The notes below the pieces were generated by a model that had not been told where the DNA came from, searched no databases, and saw only the letters and a list, made by a program, of their open reading frames with translations. From assembly GCF_000420625.1 (NCBI RefSeq), contig NZ_ATVH01000011.1, positions 434,001 through 498,000 on the forward strand: a stretch of DNA of 64,000 nucleotides. Reading direction: 5' to 3'. The DNA is from Fodinicurvata sediminis DSM 21159. GTDB taxonomy: Bacteria > Pseudomonadota > Alphaproteobacteria > Kiloniellales > DSM-21159. Positions 54,601 through 64,000 of this stretch are shown one piece after another; position 1 is the first letter of the stretch, and every line of letters starts with the position of its first letter. The translations under genes were made by a program, and so were the position numbers.

Positions 54601-54817
54601 GCTTCCGATGGTTTTCGCCGCCAACATTAACCTGCTCGATGGCACGGCAAGCCTTGGGGCGCCTTCTTCCCAATGGTGGACCCAACTTGCCACCGCCATA
54701 GTTTTCGGACTGACCTTTTCAACCTTGTTGACCTTGCTGGTTACGCCCAGCGCACTGTTGTTCCGTGAAAACCTTGCCCAGTGGTATCGCCAGAGATGGA
54801 AAGGCAAGTTCTCATAG
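51665..54817 (+). CDS. RND efflux transporter permease
   Basis: This 1050-aa inner-membrane proton antiporter has twelve helices and two large periplasmic loops. It contains TYVTIPKEAEPDVNIPIIYV near the start, GMLVDGAIVVTEYADRKMVE in helix 4 (conserved Asp for proton relay), and GIVVNNNIILIDTFDRIKLE in the second half. It belongs to the AcrB-like HAE-1 superfamily; substrate unknown. Start overlaps the adaptor stop. Confidence 0.95.
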   Translation: MKSLIHAALTHSRTVVATLLLLLVAGFYTYVTIPKEAEPDVNIPIIYVSLAQTGISPEDAERLLVKPMEQELSSVEGVKEMRSTAFLGGGFVLLEFEAGFNIDEAMADVREQSDIAQAELPEDAEEPRVSEVNLSLFPILVVTLSGDVQERTLLTIARRLQDNLEGLPNVLEANIGGDREELIELLVDPVMIDSYALDAQQVLQSVDRSNRVVAAGEIDTGAGRFPVKVPGLFESNQDILNMPVKSSGDSVVTFGDIGTLRPTFVDPSDIVRVNGKPALAIEISKRTGTNIIETIEQVKAVVEASRQAWPEEIQVNYNQDKSTDIRTMLADLQNNVLTAVLLVMIVIVAAMGLRSAGLVGVAIPGSFLTGMLVLSMLGFTVNIVVLFSLILAVGMLVDGAIVVTEYADRKMVEGLPREEAYGLASNRMAWPIIASTATTLSAFLPLIFWPGTVGEFMKYLPITLLATLTASLLMALIFIPVLGARFGKPGEAASSRKMRALSSGDRVQLQQMGGPTGRYVSFLRKALTHPGKIILAAVIVLVMAQGSYAVFGKGVEFFPEVEPENLSVWVHGRGNMSIQERDELVAGVEQEILDLAKDKGEFHSIYTQTLTTAGQQDDSEPEDLIGRIQLEFVDWFARRQADEIISDLRERTADLPGISVEFRKQEAGPPVGKPIQVRVSSPDPDRIEPVVEQILGAMEDIGGFVDMEDGKPLPGIEWEMTVDRAQASKFGADVTLIGSYVQMATKGLEIGTYRTDQSDEEIDIVVRYPRENRNVSQLDNIRVETDAGLIPISNFVDLQPSQKVSQLRRVEGNRTMTIRSDVEPGILPDDKVQEIRQWLETADIDPAVSISFTGEDEEQREAQDFLVKAFIIALFLMAIILVTQFNSFYSAFLILSAVVLSTIGVMLGLLVTGQPFGVVMSGIGVIALAGIVVNNNIILIDTFDRIKLEAPTPLDAILRTCAQRFRPVMLTTITTILGLLPMVFAANINLLDGTASLGAPSSQWWTQLATAIVFGLTFSTLLTLLVTPSALLFRENLAQWYRQRWKGKFS

Positions 54818-54881
54818 CGCGTAACCTGTGGAGGCCAGTCCTGAACCAGTGGTTTAACCCAGCGTTAAACCGTTCGCTGCT

Positions 54882-55451
54882 ATGTTTCACGGAACAGCTA
54901 TCCGAACCGTAGAAAGTCATGCGAAGGCCATGGAAAGCGGCGCAAACAAATCTTCCTCCTGGGACGAGGAGCAGCAGGCAGATGAGGCAAAGGTCAATCT
55001 GGCCCTGGAAATAAGCCGAGAAGAGGAATTGCCCCTTCAGCTTCACCATGTAAGGCTAACGGAAAGCGGTGAAATCCGAAGGCGAACAAGTGGGGAAGAT
55101 CTCACTTTCAGCTTCATACACCGGGGCATGCCCTTCGCATGTGAATGCAAGACGACAGGTGAAACCAAACTGAAGATTGTCGGAGAATTGGGAAAACTGC
55201 CCTTTACGGCTGAATCTCCGGCTGGGCGACGATTCTTCAGGCATCTTGAAACGGCGACAAGTACGCTCCCCAAGGGGCATTTCGCCATCATTAACGATCA
55301 GGACGTGCGACTGCTCGCCGAGATCGCACCTCCTCAAGGCCTGACCCCCGTCAGCATCATCGCAGCGCTAAGCGCTGTACTCCTGGAGTTCAAGCCATTC
55401 TTCGAGCTGGCCGAAAGCGTTCTGGCTGCTCGGAAAGCGGGCAAAGCGTAA
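54882..55451 (+). CDS. Hypothetical protein
   Basis: This 189-aa protein has no recognised family. The middle (about 60-150) looks beta-rich (FSFIHRGMPFACECKTTGET, then KLKIVGELGKLPFTAESPAG), and the C-terminal end is a helix with SIIAALSAVLLEFKPFFELA. A second ATG at 54930 is possible. A GGTTTAA/TTAAACC inverted repeat lies just upstream (54851-54871). Confidence 0.6.
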   Translation: MFHGTAIRTVESHAKAMESGANKSSSWDEEQQADEAKVNLALEISREEELPLQLHHVRLTESGEIRRRTSGEDLTFSFIHRGMPFACECKTTGETKLKIVGELGKLPFTAESPAGRRFFRHLETATSTLPKGHFAIINDQDVRLLAEIAPPQGLTPVSIIAALSAVLLEFKPFFELAESVLAARKAGKA

Positions 55452-55500
55452 CTGGATAGGATAGGAGAAGACAGAGAAGGTCTATAACTCTCTCTATTTT

Positions 55501-57204
55501 CTATTGAGCTTCATCATCTTCAACACCAGGAACAACAAATACCTGACCTGGATAGATCAGGTCCGGGTCCTGGATCTGATCGTCGTTCGCATCATAGATC
55601 ACCGTATAGAGAATCCCCCGTCCGTAGGAACGACGCGCCAGTCGCCAGAGGCTGTTACCTGGCTGAACGACCACGACTTCGCCCCCTTCAGCCTGGTCAG
55701 GTGATATCTCTTCCCGAACGAAAGGAGTCTCAAGCCTGGCCACCACCTCACCCTCATCGTCGACCTGGTCGATGCGTATGGTGTACTTGCCTCCCTCCAG
55801 CGCTTCATCTGGCTGGATCTGCCAGCGGCCAGTTTCGTCCGCCCTTGATTCTCCTACAAAGCGGTCGTTCACGTACATAAATACGCGGGCCCCTGGGACC
55901 AGCTGCCCACTTGCGAGAAGTTCCCCATCTTCATCGTAGGTTATCGAATCCAATGACAATTCACCTGCTATGAGACCGCCTCCAGGCCCTTGCAGGACAC
56001 GGGCCTCACCCGTTCCCTCCCGCGGCATCTGAACGGCAAGTGGTTGTGGATCCAGTTCCTCGATCGTCTCCGATTCACTATCCGTAACGCTGTCCCGAAT
56101 CTGGCTGCTGTCCGTGACTTCCTCTGCCGTCTCACCAGAAGGCGGCTGCGCGGTCTCTGTCCCTCGGCTGGACATAGCCGTCGGCACCGAGACAATAACG
56201 ATATCTTCTGATTCCGCCTGCTCTCCATTGCCAGAAACACTGGACAGACTCAGTTCGTGATCGCCCGAAACAAGACCCTCATCCGGTAACAGGACCCACT
56301 CCCCCCGTTGGTCTGCCTGGACAGACGCAATCTCTTCGCCATTTGCAAGTACGCTCACCTGGCTTCCTGGACTTGCCCGACCAGCAGCGACAAAGCTGCC
56401 ATCCCGTTCAACGCGTACAATATCAAAACTGGGAACCACCCTGTCTGGGCCATTTGCTTCCTGGGACTCGTCACCCTGGCTCGGGCGTTCGGTCTCAAGT
56501 TCATCCGCAGCAGCTTGAGACACTTCAGATTCAGGTTCCGCTGAGTCAGGCTCTGCTGTTTCAGGCTCCGCTGTTTCAGGCTCCGCTGTTTCAGGTGCTG
56601 CAACAACCGATTCTGCTAGGTCTTCACCGTTGGCTTTCGCCTGTTCCTCAGGACTGTCGTCCGATGGAGCCATGTCCCTCAAGCTGTCCAGGCTCGAAAC
56701 TGTTTCATCCACACTGTCGGACGTTGTTGCTTGCTCGTCTTCTTGCCTTTCCGTCACCTGCTGCTGGACGGTATCATCGTCTTCCAAGACAGATTCTTCC
56801 GATGGGACAGTGGACTTTGCACTGTCTGCACCTACTGTCTCTGTATTTTGCTTATCGCTTTCAATGGGTTCTGAGGCACCTGAAACCATACTGGTGGTGT
56901 CAGTCTGCTGTTCTTCAGCCTTCTGCGGCTCGTCCCCAGTTGCACTTCCATCGGTCTCAGAGTCTGGCATGCCGTCGGTGGTGTCGAACGCTTCCTCAGA
57001 AGGCGGCTCTGCCTCTTCAGCCTTGCGTTCAGTTTGTTCTGCCTCGTTTCCAGGCACCTCTTCCGCAGAAGTTGTCTCTTCGACGCTCTCAGAGGTCGCA
57101 ACATTCTCCTCGGCTACACGCTCCTCGCCGCCGAAGAAAACAAGACCCGCAGCAACTATGGCTACGGCTATTCCGGCAAGAGCAAACACAAGAATCGGCT
57201 TCAA
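55501..57204 (-). CDS. LysM-domain envelope protein with Ig-like repeats
   Basis: This 567-aa protein has an N-terminal anchor helix (ILVFALAGIAVAIVAAGLVF) and a long acidic Ser/Thr/Glu linker (about 30-250) with EPETA pentapeptide repeats. Two Ig-like bacterial units follow (GSFVAAGRASPGSQVSVLAN and GELLASGQLVPGARVFMYVN), then a C-terminal LysM (VVVQPGNSLWRLARRSYGRG). It is likely a periplasmic peptidoglycan-binding protein. Start is TTG with AGGAG upstream. Similar proteins are common in Rhodospirillales. Confidence 0.85.
   Translation of the reverse strand: MKPILVFALAGIAVAIVAAGLVFFGGEERVAEENVATSESVEETTSAEEVPGNEAEQTERKAEEAEPPSEEAFDTTDGMPDSETDGSATGDEPQKAEEQQTDTTSMVSGASEPIESDKQNTETVGADSAKSTVPSEESVLEDDDTVQQQVTERQEDEQATTSDSVDETVSSLDSLRDMAPSDDSPEEQAKANGEDLAESVVAAPETAEPETAEPETAEPDSAEPESEVSQAAADELETERPSQGDESQEANGPDRVVPSFDIVRVERDGSFVAAGRASPGSQVSVLANGEEIASVQADQRGEWVLLPDEGLVSGDHELSLSSVSGNGEQAESEDIVIVSVPTAMSSRGTETAQPPSGETAEEVTDSSQIRDSVTDSESETIEELDPQPLAVQMPREGTGEARVLQGPGGGLIAGELSLDSITYDEDGELLASGQLVPGARVFMYVNDRFVGESRADETGRWQIQPDEALEGGKYTIRIDQVDDEGEVVARLETPFVREEISPDQAEGGEVVVVQPGNSLWRLARRSYGRGILYTVIYDANDDQIQDPDLIYPGQVFVVPGVEDDEAQ
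56545..56605. repeat. 15-base in-frame tandem repeat in the LysM gene
   Basis: Three to four near-copies of TCAGGCTCCGCTGTT lie in a row on the + strand. Because the unit is 15 bases, changes in copy number add or remove EPETA-like pentapeptides without breaking the frame. Confidence 0.8.
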
Positions 57205-57441
57205 GACGACAAGGACTCCTCTGGGTCATTTTTCGGACATCAATATGCCGTAAGAATCCAGATAACGACACAGCTTCTAGCGTTTAAAAACAAAAAGGTG
57301 AAGAATTCCCGAACATCTCTTGCCATGGAAAGCACTCTGAGCGCTTTCTCGTGGGCTTGCAGTCTTTCCCACTTTGGGTTTTCTTCCCTCGCTCTGACCT
57401 GAGGTCAGTTTTTTCCAATCCTATGATCAAGTGAGGCAGTT

Positions 57442-58026
57442 ATGCCCGAAATCATGTCGCTATGTGTTTATTGCGGTTCCTCTAAGGGACACGATCGCAG
57501 TTACATGGAAGCGGCCCGGGAACTGGGGTATGCGGCGGCTGCCCGCGGAATACGAATCGTCTTTGGTGGAGGGCGCGTCGGATTGATGGGAGAGCTTGCC
57601 GATGCTGCTCTTTCGGCACATGGCGAAGTGCTGGGCATCATTCCACGCCACCTGATGGAGTTCGAAGTCGGCCACAACAACCTGACGGACCTGCGTGTGG
57701 TGGAAAGCATGCACGAACGCAAGCTAGAGATGTTCCGGGAATCCGATGCGTTCTGCATCCTGCCGGGTGGTTTCGGCACATTGGACGAAACCTTCGAGAT
57801 GATCACATGGGGGCAACTGGGACTGCATGCGAAGCCCGTTGGCCTGCTGAATGTCAACGCCTTCTGGGGCCCCCTTGTCCGAATGCTGGAACATCAGGCC
57901 GAAGAAGGCTTTATCAAACAGCATGATCTGAAGCGCTGCTTTGTAGCGGAATCGGTCGAAGACTTTTTCGACCAGCTCGAGACATCACCTGTTCTGTCAG
58001 CCAACCCTGAATCAAAGTGGAGTTGA
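57442..58026 (+). CDS. LOG-family cytokinin riboside monophosphate phosphoribohydrolase-like
   Basis: This 194-aa protein has the LOG signature PGGFGTLDETFE (here LPGGFGTLDETFEMITWGQL) and the N-terminal CVYCGSSKGHDRSYMEAARE. These enzymes hydrolyse nucleoside monophosphates at the N-glycosidic bond. The physiological substrate in bacteria is often AMP or a related nucleotide. Confidence 0.92.
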   Translation: MPEIMSLCVYCGSSKGHDRSYMEAARELGYAAAARGIRIVFGGGRVGLMGELADAALSAHGEVLGIIPRHLMEFEVGHNNLTDLRVVESMHERKLEMFRESDAFCILPGGFGTLDETFEMITWGQLGLHAKPVGLLNVNAFWGPLVRMLEHQAEEGFIKQHDLKRCFVAESVEDFFDQLETSPVLSANPESKWS

Positions 58027-58136
58027 TCACCAATCAACGCAACCATGGGGCGCGGCTCGCAAGGCTTGTAGCCTGAGGCAAGCCTGCTATTCTGCGCACC
58101 ACCTGACACCCACCTCAAGACAGAGACGGATAAGCA

Positions 58137-59354
58137 ATGGCTAAAATCAAGGTTCAGAATCCAGTCGTCGAACTCGACGGCGACGAGATGACCCGTATCA
58201 TCTGGGATTTCATCAAGAACAAGCTGATCCTGCCCTATCTGGACATCGATCTGAAATACTACGATCTCAGCGTCCAGGAACGCGACCGTACGGATGACCA
58301 GATCACGGTCGATGCTGCGGAGGCCATCAAGAAATACGGCGTTGGCGTGAAATGTGCCACGATCACGCCCGATGAAGGCCGTGTCGAGGAATTCGGACTG
58401 AAAAAGATGTGGCGTTCACCGAACGGCACCATCCGGAATATCGTGAATGGAACCGTCTTCCGCGAGCCCATTATCTGCAAGAACGTCCCCCGCCTCGTGC
58501 CGGGTTGGACCCAGCCGATCATCATCGGCCGCCACGCCTATGGAGACCAGTACAAGGCAACCGACTTCACGGTTCCTGGCCCAGGCAAACTCACCATCAC
58601 CTACACACCAGAGGACGGCAGTGAGCCCGTTACGCGCGAAGTTCACAACTTCCCGGGCGGCGGCGTCGCCATGGGCATGTACAACGAGGATGAATCAATC
58701 CGTGGCTTTGCCCGCTCCTGCTTCAACTATGGCCTGCAGCGTGGTTATCCGGTGTACCTTTCCACCAAGAACACAATTCTCAAGGCCTATGACGGACGCT
58801 TCAAGGACCTGTTCCAGGAAGTATTTGACAACGAATTCAAGGACGCTTTCGACAAGGCTGGCATCACATATGAGCATCGCCTGATCGACGACATGGTGGC
58901 CGCCGCCCTCAAGTGGTCCGGTGGTTTCGTCTGGGCCTGCAAGAACTATGACGGCGACGTGCAGTCCGACACCGTGGCGCAAGGCTTCGGCTCCCTGGGC
59001 CTGATGACCTCGGTCCTGATGACGCCGGATGGAAAGACGGTGGAAGCCGAAGCCGCCCACGGCACGGTCACGCGCCACTATCGCCTGCATCAGGAAGGCA
59101 AGGAGACATCGACCAATCCGATTGCCTCCATCTTCGCCTGGAGCCGTGGCCTGTTCTATCGAGGCACATTTGACGACTCACCGGAAGTGATCGATTTTGC
59201 AAAGAAGCTGGAACAGGTCTGCATCGATACCGTGGAGAATGGTGACATGACCAAGGACTTGGCCCTACTGATCGGTCCGGACCAGAAGTGGCTCACCACC
59301 AACCAGTTCCTGGACAAGCTCGACGCCAATCTGCAGAAGGTCATCAACACATGA
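58137..59354 (+). CDS. icd: Isocitrate dehydrogenase (NADP+)
   Basis: This 405-aa enzyme is of the dimeric, eukaryote-like type: [20 protein letters not shown], then [20 protein letters not shown] (substrate Ser/Asn) and [24 protein letters not shown] preference fits the [14 protein letters not shown] segment. TCA cycle, cytosolic. The downstream cyclophilin starts within its stop codon. Confidence 0.97.
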   Translation: MAKIKVQNPVVELDGDEMTRIIWDFIKNKLILPYLDIDLKYYDLSVQERDRTDDQITVDAAEAIKKYGVGVKCATITPDEGRVEEFGLKKMWRSPNGTIRNIVNGTVFREPIICKNVPRLVPGWTQPIIIGRHAYGDQYKATDFTVPGPGKLTITYTPEDGSEPVTREVHNFPGGGVAMGMYNEDESIRGFARSCFNYGLQRGYPVYLSTKNTILKAYDGRFKDLFQEVFDNEFKDAFDKAGITYEHRLIDDMVAAALKWSGGFVWACKNYDGDVQSDTVAQGFGSLGLMTSVLMTPDGKTVEAEAAHGTVTRHYRLHQEGKETSTNPIASIFAWSRGLFYRGTFDDSPEVIDFAKKLEQVCIDTVENGDMTKDLALLIGPDQKWLTTNQFLDKLDANLQKVINT

Positions 59355-59908
59355 GCGCCCTTCTACGCAGCCTGATTATGGTCCTTGCACTCCTGTTGCC
59401 GCTGCAGACCGCAGCGGCGCAGGAAGGGCCGGACAGCGAAAACGTCCTTGTCATGGAGCTGGAGAACGGCCGAGTCATGATCGAGATGTTGCCTGAGGTT
59501 GCTCCTGCTCACGTGGAACGCATCCGTACTCTGGTGCGGGATGGTTTCTACGATGGGCTGACGTTCCACCGTGTCATTGATGGCTTCATGGCACAAACCG
59601 GTGATCCAACCGGGACCGGCAGCGGGGGGTCCGACCTGCCAGACCTGGATGCTGAATTCTCCGAGCAGCCGTTCAAGCGGGGAACTGTTGGCATGGCGCG
59701 CTCCAGCGATCCTGACAGTGCCAACAGCCAATGGTTCATCACATTTGAACGCGCCCCTTGGCTGGACGGCGAGTACACCGTTTGGGGACAGGTTCGCCAG
59801 GGGATGCCGTTGGTTGACGAAATCAAGAAAGGCAACCAGCAACGAGGTGGCGTGGTCGAGGATCCCGACAAAATTGTGCGTATGCGTATCCTCTCGGATA
59901 TCGAATAG
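59351..59908 (+). CDS. Peptidyl-prolyl cis-trans isomerase, exported
   Basis: This 185-aa cyclophilin has a signal peptide ([19 protein letters not shown]) and the catalytic-region text [20 protein letters not shown] and [20 protein letters not shown]. It folds proteins in the periplasm. ATG overlaps the icd stop. A second, unexported copy follows 31 bases downstream. Confidence 0.92.
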   Translation: MSALLRSLIMVLALLLPLQTAAAQEGPDSENVLVMELENGRVMIEMLPEVAPAHVERIRTLVRDGFYDGLTFHRVIDGFMAQTGDPTGTGSGGSDLPDLDAEFSEQPFKRGTVGMARSSDPDSANSQWFITFERAPWLDGEYTVWGQVRQGMPLVDEIKKGNQQRGGVVEDPDKIVRMRILSDIE

Positions 59909-59939
59909 ACCAACCACCTAGAATAGCGAGCCCCATCCC

Positions 59940-60428
59940 ATGTCTACTGATCCCGAGAACACGCTTCTCCTGAAACTGGATACCGGCCAAGTCACAATTG
60001 CCCTGAAACCGGAACTGGCTCCGACACATGTAGAGCGTGTCAAGGAACTTGTCCGTGAAGGGTTCTATGACGGACTTGTCTTCCATCGTGTCATCGATGG
60101 TTTCATGGCTCAAACTGGCTGCCCGCATGGTACAGGAACCGGTGGGTCAGGCCATAACCTGAAAGCTGAGTTCAACGAAGCACCTTTCCACCGCGGCACT
60201 GTCGGCGCAGCACGCGCGCAACATCCGGACAGTGCAGACAGCCAGTTCTTCATATGCTTTGACGATGCCGACTGGCTAAAAGGACAATATACCGTCTGGG
60301 GCGAAGTCCTCGAAGGCATGGAAGCGGTTGACGCCTTGACCAAGGCACCTCCCGGGGATCCGGCAGGACGCGTTCCCGACCCGGACAAGATCATCAGCGC
60401 ACGTATCCTCTCAGATACCCAAAAGTAA
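59940..60428 (+). CDS. ppiB: Peptidyl-prolyl cis-trans isomerase, cytosolic
   Basis: This 162-aa cyclophilin has no signal peptide. It includes [40 protein letters not shown] and GEVLEGMEAVDAL. It is closely related to the preceding exported copy, suggesting tandem duplication with divergent localisation. Confidence 0.92.
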   Translation: MSTDPENTLLLKLDTGQVTIALKPELAPTHVERVKELVREGFYDGLVFHRVIDGFMAQTGCPHGTGTGGSGHNLKAEFNEAPFHRGTVGAARAQHPDSADSQFFICFDDADWLKGQYTVWGEVLEGMEAVDALTKAPPGDPAGRVPDPDKIISARILSDTQK

Positions 60429-60430
60429 GA

Positions 60431-60457
60431 AAGGGCCGGCCAATATGGCCGGCCCTT
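60431..60457 (+). terminator. Hairpin terminator after the cyclophilins
   Basis: AAGGGCCGGCC and GGCCGGCCCTT form an 11-bp stem with a 5-base loop; the following TGTCATTTG is only weakly T-rich. It could terminate transcription from both sides. Confidence 0.7.
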
Positions 60458-60521
60458 GTCATTTGAAGTCATTTGAAGCCTTGAACAACACCCGGATCCC
60501 TCGGGACCGAGCCGGCCTACT

Positions 60522-63179
60522 TCATCCATTGGAAATTGCGGCCTCTATAGCGGCAATGGCGGCATCCGCCTGCTGGGCATTGGGGCCGCCAGCCTGGGCC
60601 ATGTCAGGGCGACCACCGCCGCCTTTGCCTCCCAAGGCTTCTGCCCCGACCCGGACAAGGTCAACGGCTGAATAGCGCTCAGTCAGGTCGTTCGTCACGC
60701 CAACGACAAGAGAGGCCTTGCCATCGTTCGTCGCAATCAACGCCGTGATGCCCGAGCCCAGCTGTTTCTTCAGGTCATCGGCCATGGGTTTCAGATCCCG
60801 GGCCGGAATATCCTCCAAGACACGCGCAGCCATGCGTGTCCCGTTGACATCACGCGTCATCGTTTCGCCCGTGCCTCCCGCGGCAAGCTTGCGCCGCAAC
60901 TCGGACACTTCTTTTTCCAGCCTGCGGCGTTCTTCAAGCAAGGACGCGATGCGGTCCGGAACCTCGGTGGGGGAAACCCTGAGGCTGCTGGCCGTGCTTC
61001 CAAGAAGTTCCTCCTGCGCCTCAACATACTTCAGGGCAGACTCGCCTACCATGGCCTCGATGCGCCGCACACCGGCTGCCAAGGCCTGTTCGGAAATGAT
61101 CTTGAAAAAGCCAATGTCCCCAACCCGGCTCACATGTGTTCCACCGCAAAGTTCAGTCGAGAAACTGAGGTTCGCGCCCTTGTCCTCATCCAGACCCCCC
61201 ATGGAAACCACGCGGACTTCATCCCCGTACTTTTCCCCAAACAATGCCAGGGCCCCCTCGTTAATGGCCTCGTCCGGCGTCATGAAACGCGTTTGCACCT
61301 CGGCGTTCTCGCGGATGCGGGCATTGACCATGTCTTCTATGGCAATCATATCGTCGCGAGAAAGCGGATGGGGGTGACTGAAGTCAAAACGCAGGCGGTC
61401 TGGCGCCACCAGTGACCCCTTCTGGGTTACATGCTCGCCCAACCGACGGCGCAAAGCCTCATGAAGCAGGTGTGTTGCGGAGTGGTGCGCACGCAGATTC
61501 CTGCGACGGATACCGTTCACGCGCATTTCCAACGCTTCCCCAACATTCAGGCTGCCCTTGCGAACATGTCCATGGTGAATGTGCAGGTCGCCCGCCTGCT
61601 TGGTTGTGTCCTCAACCTGTACTTCCACACCATCCGGGGCAAAGACCAGACCGGTGTCTCCCATCTGACCACCACTTTCTCCATAGAAGGGAGTCTGGTT
61701 GGTCAGAAAGGCGACCTTCTGGCCAGCGTCGGCTGTTTCGACTTCCTTTCCATCCACAACGATGGCCTGTACGACACCTTCCGCCGCTTCAGTTTCATAT
61801 CCAAGGAACTCGGTCGCGCCGTGCTTGTCATGCAAATCGAACCAGAGTGCCTCCGCAACGCTTTCACCGGAACCGCTCCAGGACTTGCGTGCCGTCTCTC
61901 TCTGTCGCTCCATGGCCGCTTCATAACCCGCAACGTCTACGGACCTGTTCTGGCCGCGCAGGATGTCCTGCGTCAGGTCGAGCGGGAAACCATAAGTATC
62001 GTAAAGCTTGAAAGCGACCTCTCCGGAAAGAGGTTCTCGGTCTCCCAGGCGCCCCACTTCCTCTTCCAGCAACTTCAAGCCACGGCCAAGCGTGTCCTTG
62101 AAGCGTGTCTCCTCAAGCTTGAGCGTTTCCTCGACCAGGGCCTGCGCACGAGACAGTTCCGGGAAGGCTCCCCCCATCTGATTGACGAGTGCCGGCACCA
62201 GGCGCCAAAGCATTGGATCGTGTGCGCCCAGCATGTGAATATGGCGCATGGCCCGGCGCATGATGCGACGCAGCACATAGCCGCGCCCCTCCTTCGCAGG
62301 CAGGACACCATCGGCAATCAGGAAGGAAGCAGCCCTAAGGTGATCCGCAATAACCCGGTGGGAAACGCCATAAGGCCCATCAGGCTCGGTGCCACTGGCC
62401 TCGGCAGAAGCCTCAATCAACGAGCGCATCAGGTCGATATCGTAATTGTCGTGTTTGCCCTGAAGGACTGCGGCTATTCGCTCCAGACCCATTCCGGTAT
62501 CGATCGAAGGTCTTGGCAGAGCGAGCCGCTCGCCTTCTCCCATCTGTTCGAATTGCATGAAGACGAGATTCCAGATCTCGATGAATCGGTCGCCATCTTC
62601 ATCCGGACTTCCCGGCGGCCCACCCGGTATGCCTTCACCGTGGTCAAAGAATATTTCGGAACAGGGACCACAGGGGCCAGTATCCCCCATGGCCCAGAAG
62701 TTATCTGATGTGGGAATCCGAATAATCCGGTCATCCGGCAAACCGGCTACACGTTTCCAGAGATCATAGGCCTCGTCATCCTCGTGATAGACAGTGGCCA
62801 GAAGCCGGTCCTTGGGAAGCCCGAACTCTTTCGTCACCAATTCCCAGGCCAGCTCGATCGCGCGTTCCTTGAAGTAGTCGCCGAAAGAGAAATTCCCCAA
62901 CATCTCGAAGAATGTATGATGCCGTGCGGTGTACCCGACATTCTCGAGGTCATTGTGCTTTCCGCCAGCACGCACGCATTTCTGTGAGGTCACGGCGCGT
63001 GAATAGGGCCGTGACTCCGCCCCGGTAAACACATTCTTGAACTGGACCATGCCGGCATTGGTGAACAGCAGGGTCGGATCGTTGCGTGGCACCAGCGGCG
63101 AAGAGGACACGATTTCATGTCCGTTTCGCTCGAAAAACTCGAGAAAGCGGCTGCGAATGTCGTTGGTTGTTATCGTCAT
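60522..63179 (-). CDS. alaS: Alanyl-tRNA synthetase
   Basis: This 885-aa class II synthetase has the catalytic domain at 1-250 ([20 protein letters not shown], then [20 protein letters not shown]), the editing domain with [14 protein letters not shown] and [11 protein letters not shown] zinc residues, and a C-terminal domain ending with a Gly-rich [16 protein letters not shown]. It charges tRNA-Ala and clears Ser and Gly mischarges. It follows recA in the leftward direction, a common alphaproteobacterial order. Confidence 0.98.
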   Translation of the reverse strand: MTITTNDIRSRFLEFFERNGHEIVSSSPLVPRNDPTLLFTNAGMVQFKNVFTGAESRPYSRAVTSQKCVRAGGKHNDLENVGYTARHHTFFEMLGNFSFGDYFKERAIELAWELVTKEFGLPKDRLLATVYHEDDEAYDLWKRVAGLPDDRIIRIPTSDNFWAMGDTGPCGPCSEIFFDHGEGIPGGPPGSPDEDGDRFIEIWNLVFMQFEQMGEGERLALPRPSIDTGMGLERIAAVLQGKHDNYDIDLMRSLIEASAEASGTEPDGPYGVSHRVIADHLRAASFLIADGVLPAKEGRGYVLRRIMRRAMRHIHMLGAHDPMLWRLVPALVNQMGGAFPELSRAQALVEETLKLEETRFKDTLGRGLKLLEEEVGRLGDREPLSGEVAFKLYDTYGFPLDLTQDILRGQNRSVDVAGYEAAMERQRETARKSWSGSGESVAEALWFDLHDKHGATEFLGYETEAAEGVVQAIVVDGKEVETADAGQKVAFLTNQTPFYGESGGQMGDTGLVFAPDGVEVQVEDTTKQAGDLHIHHGHVRKGSLNVGEALEMRVNGIRRRNLRAHHSATHLLHEALRRRLGEHVTQKGSLVAPDRLRFDFSHPHPLSRDDMIAIEDMVNARIRENAEVQTRFMTPDEAINEGALALFGEKYGDEVRVVSMGGLDEDKGANLSFSTELCGGTHVSRVGDIGFFKIISEQALAAGVRRIEAMVGESALKYVEAQEELLGSTASSLRVSPTEVPDRIASLLEERRRLEKEVSELRRKLAAGGTGETMTRDVNGTRMAARVLEDIPARDLKPMADDLKKQLGSGITALIATNDGKASLVVGVTNDLTERYSAVDLVRVGAEALGGKGGGGRPDMAQAGGPNAQQADAAIAAIEAAISNG

Positions 63180-63393
63180 GACTGCCTGTTGGATACACGT
63201 ATGTTGTCTGCCGCAGATTTAAGGCGTCTGCAGTGCTTTACACAAGGCAGGATTTGGTAAGGCCCTGCCTGCAAGGCAATGCCTCACCAAGCAGCGCGCA
63301 GCCTGCCGGCAATCAGATCAAGTGAGCATTCCCGTTCCTGGGCGTAACAAGGTCTCGGGGGCACCCCTGTCCGGCACGGACAGAGTAGATTGC

Positions 63394-64000
63394 TCATTCG
63401 CTGCTTTCCGCGTCATCGGCCTCGGCATTTCCTTCAGCCAGCATTGCATCCGAAACCATCCCGGCATTCGAGCGCACCGCATGCTGGATCGATTCCGCGA
63501 CATCCGGGTTTTCCTTCAGGAAGCGTCGCGCATTCTCACGCCCCTGCCCAATTCTCTGGCCTGAATGGGAAAACCATGCGCCGGACTTCTCGACCACACC
63601 AGCCTGGACTCCGAGATCCAGGATTTCTCCTGTCTTGGAAATGCCCTCGCCATACATGATGTCGAATTCGACCTGCCTGAAAGGCGGTGCCATCTTGTTC
63701 TTCACCACCTTCACACGGGTCTGGTTTCCGACGACGGTGTCCTTGTCCTTGATCGACCCGATACGGCGAATATCCAGCCTGACTGACGAGTAGAACTTCA
63801 GGGCATTGCCGCCCGTGGTGGTTTCGGGACTGCCAAACATGACACCGATCTTCATACGGATCTGGTTGATGAAGATCACCAGCGTGTTCGAGCGTGAGAT
63901 AGACGACGTAAGCTTGCGCAACGCCTGACTCATCAGCCGCGCCTGAAGACCTGGCATCTGGTCGCCCATATCTCCTTCCAGCTCGGCGCGCGGAACGAGG
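63394..64000 (-). CDS. recA: Recombinase RecA, C-terminal part (continues beyond window)
   Basis: About 200 codons at the 3' end are visible. They contain [20 protein letters not shown] (L2 loop), [20 protein letters not shown] and [20 protein letters not shown], then an acidic C-terminal tail ending [11 protein letters not shown]. The ATPase core and start are beyond position 64000. The 214 bases between this gene and alaS hold no gene I can support. Confidence 0.97.
   Translation of the reverse strand, partial: LVPRAELEGDMGDQMPGLQARLMSQALRKLTSSISRSNTLVIFINQIRMKIGVMFGSPETTTGGNALKFYSSVRLDIRRIGSIKDKDTVVGNQTRVKVVKNKMAPPFRQVEFDIMYGEGISKTGEILDLGVQAGVVEKSGAWFSHSGQRIGQGRENARRFLKENPDVAESIQHAVRSNAGMVSDAMLAEGNAEADDAESSE

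Noticed and set aside
56545-56605. Short direct repeats that might suggest a CRISPR array
   Set aside because: The repeats are contiguous, 15 bases long, in frame within the LysM gene and have no spacers.

Overview
The window is alphaproteobacterial chromosome, probably Rhodospirillales-like. Support comes from the yajC-secD-secF-Mth938 block, an NDUFAF6-type squalene/phytoene synthase homologue, an LdtR-like MarR regulator, a SAM-II-type riboswitch, and GapR- and GcrA-like proteins. It has two parts. Positions 1 to about 21,510 are the right-hand part of a prophage that looks more GC-rich than the host by eye. It ends at the 3' end of a tRNA-Lys(UUU) gene; its other end and integrase lie outside the window. 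From 21,511 onward the sequence is ordinary host chromosome.

Prophage layout. (1) Leftward packaging genes at 15-4491: a metallopeptidase, the small terminase, and a large terminase split into two genes. The ATPase piece carries an in-frame 319-residue intein inside its Walker A loop. Nested in that intein, on the opposite strand, is a 274-codon gene with a ribosome binding site and a recognisable HNH endonuclease domain (2128-2952). A Gp49-like gene and a 60-codon gene separate the ATPase piece from the nuclease piece. (2) A rightward run of small, translationally coupled unknown genes at 4762-6495. (3) A leftward, tightly overlapping early operon from a Cro/YdaS-like gene (11745) to 6417. 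It encodes GapR, an HTH protein, an MT-A70 adenine methyltransferase, a GcrA-like protein, a small membrane protein, two PD-(D/E)XK nucleases and replication-type proteins. (4) A rightward region from a short CI-like repressor (11879) to an excisionase-like protein (21429). It holds a YqaJ exonuclease, RecT, a DEDDh exonuclease, an SMC/Rad50-like ATPase, a DUF5131 protein, a sulfotransferase-like protein and many small genes. Copies of a 15-bp dyad, GTAAC-N5-GTTAC, lie in the prophage control regions and are candidate repressor operators.

Host layout. coaD, gyrA, a GNAT gene and ssb run leftward from the tRNA; uvrA runs rightward. These are followed by an LpxR-like lipid A deacylase, dacB, trmFO, the squalene-synthase-like gene, sodB, the Sec accessory block, ldtR-like and a 3-hydroxyisobutyryl-CoA hydrolase. 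metY is preceded by two tandem SAM-II/SAM-V-type aptamers, the first followed by an intrinsic terminator. Next come hemB, a YheT-type hydrolase, an MFS transporter, nfeD-slipin, and a padR-MFP-RND efflux operon with nested palindromes at its promoter. The window closes with a LysM protein, a LOG-family gene, icd, two cyclophilins, alaS and the 3' part of recA.

The strongest candidate for an undescribed system is the terminase intein with an antisense HNH gene, set in a terminase that is itself split into two genes. The tandem riboswitch at metY and the prophage-borne GapR/GcrA-like/methyltransferase set come next.
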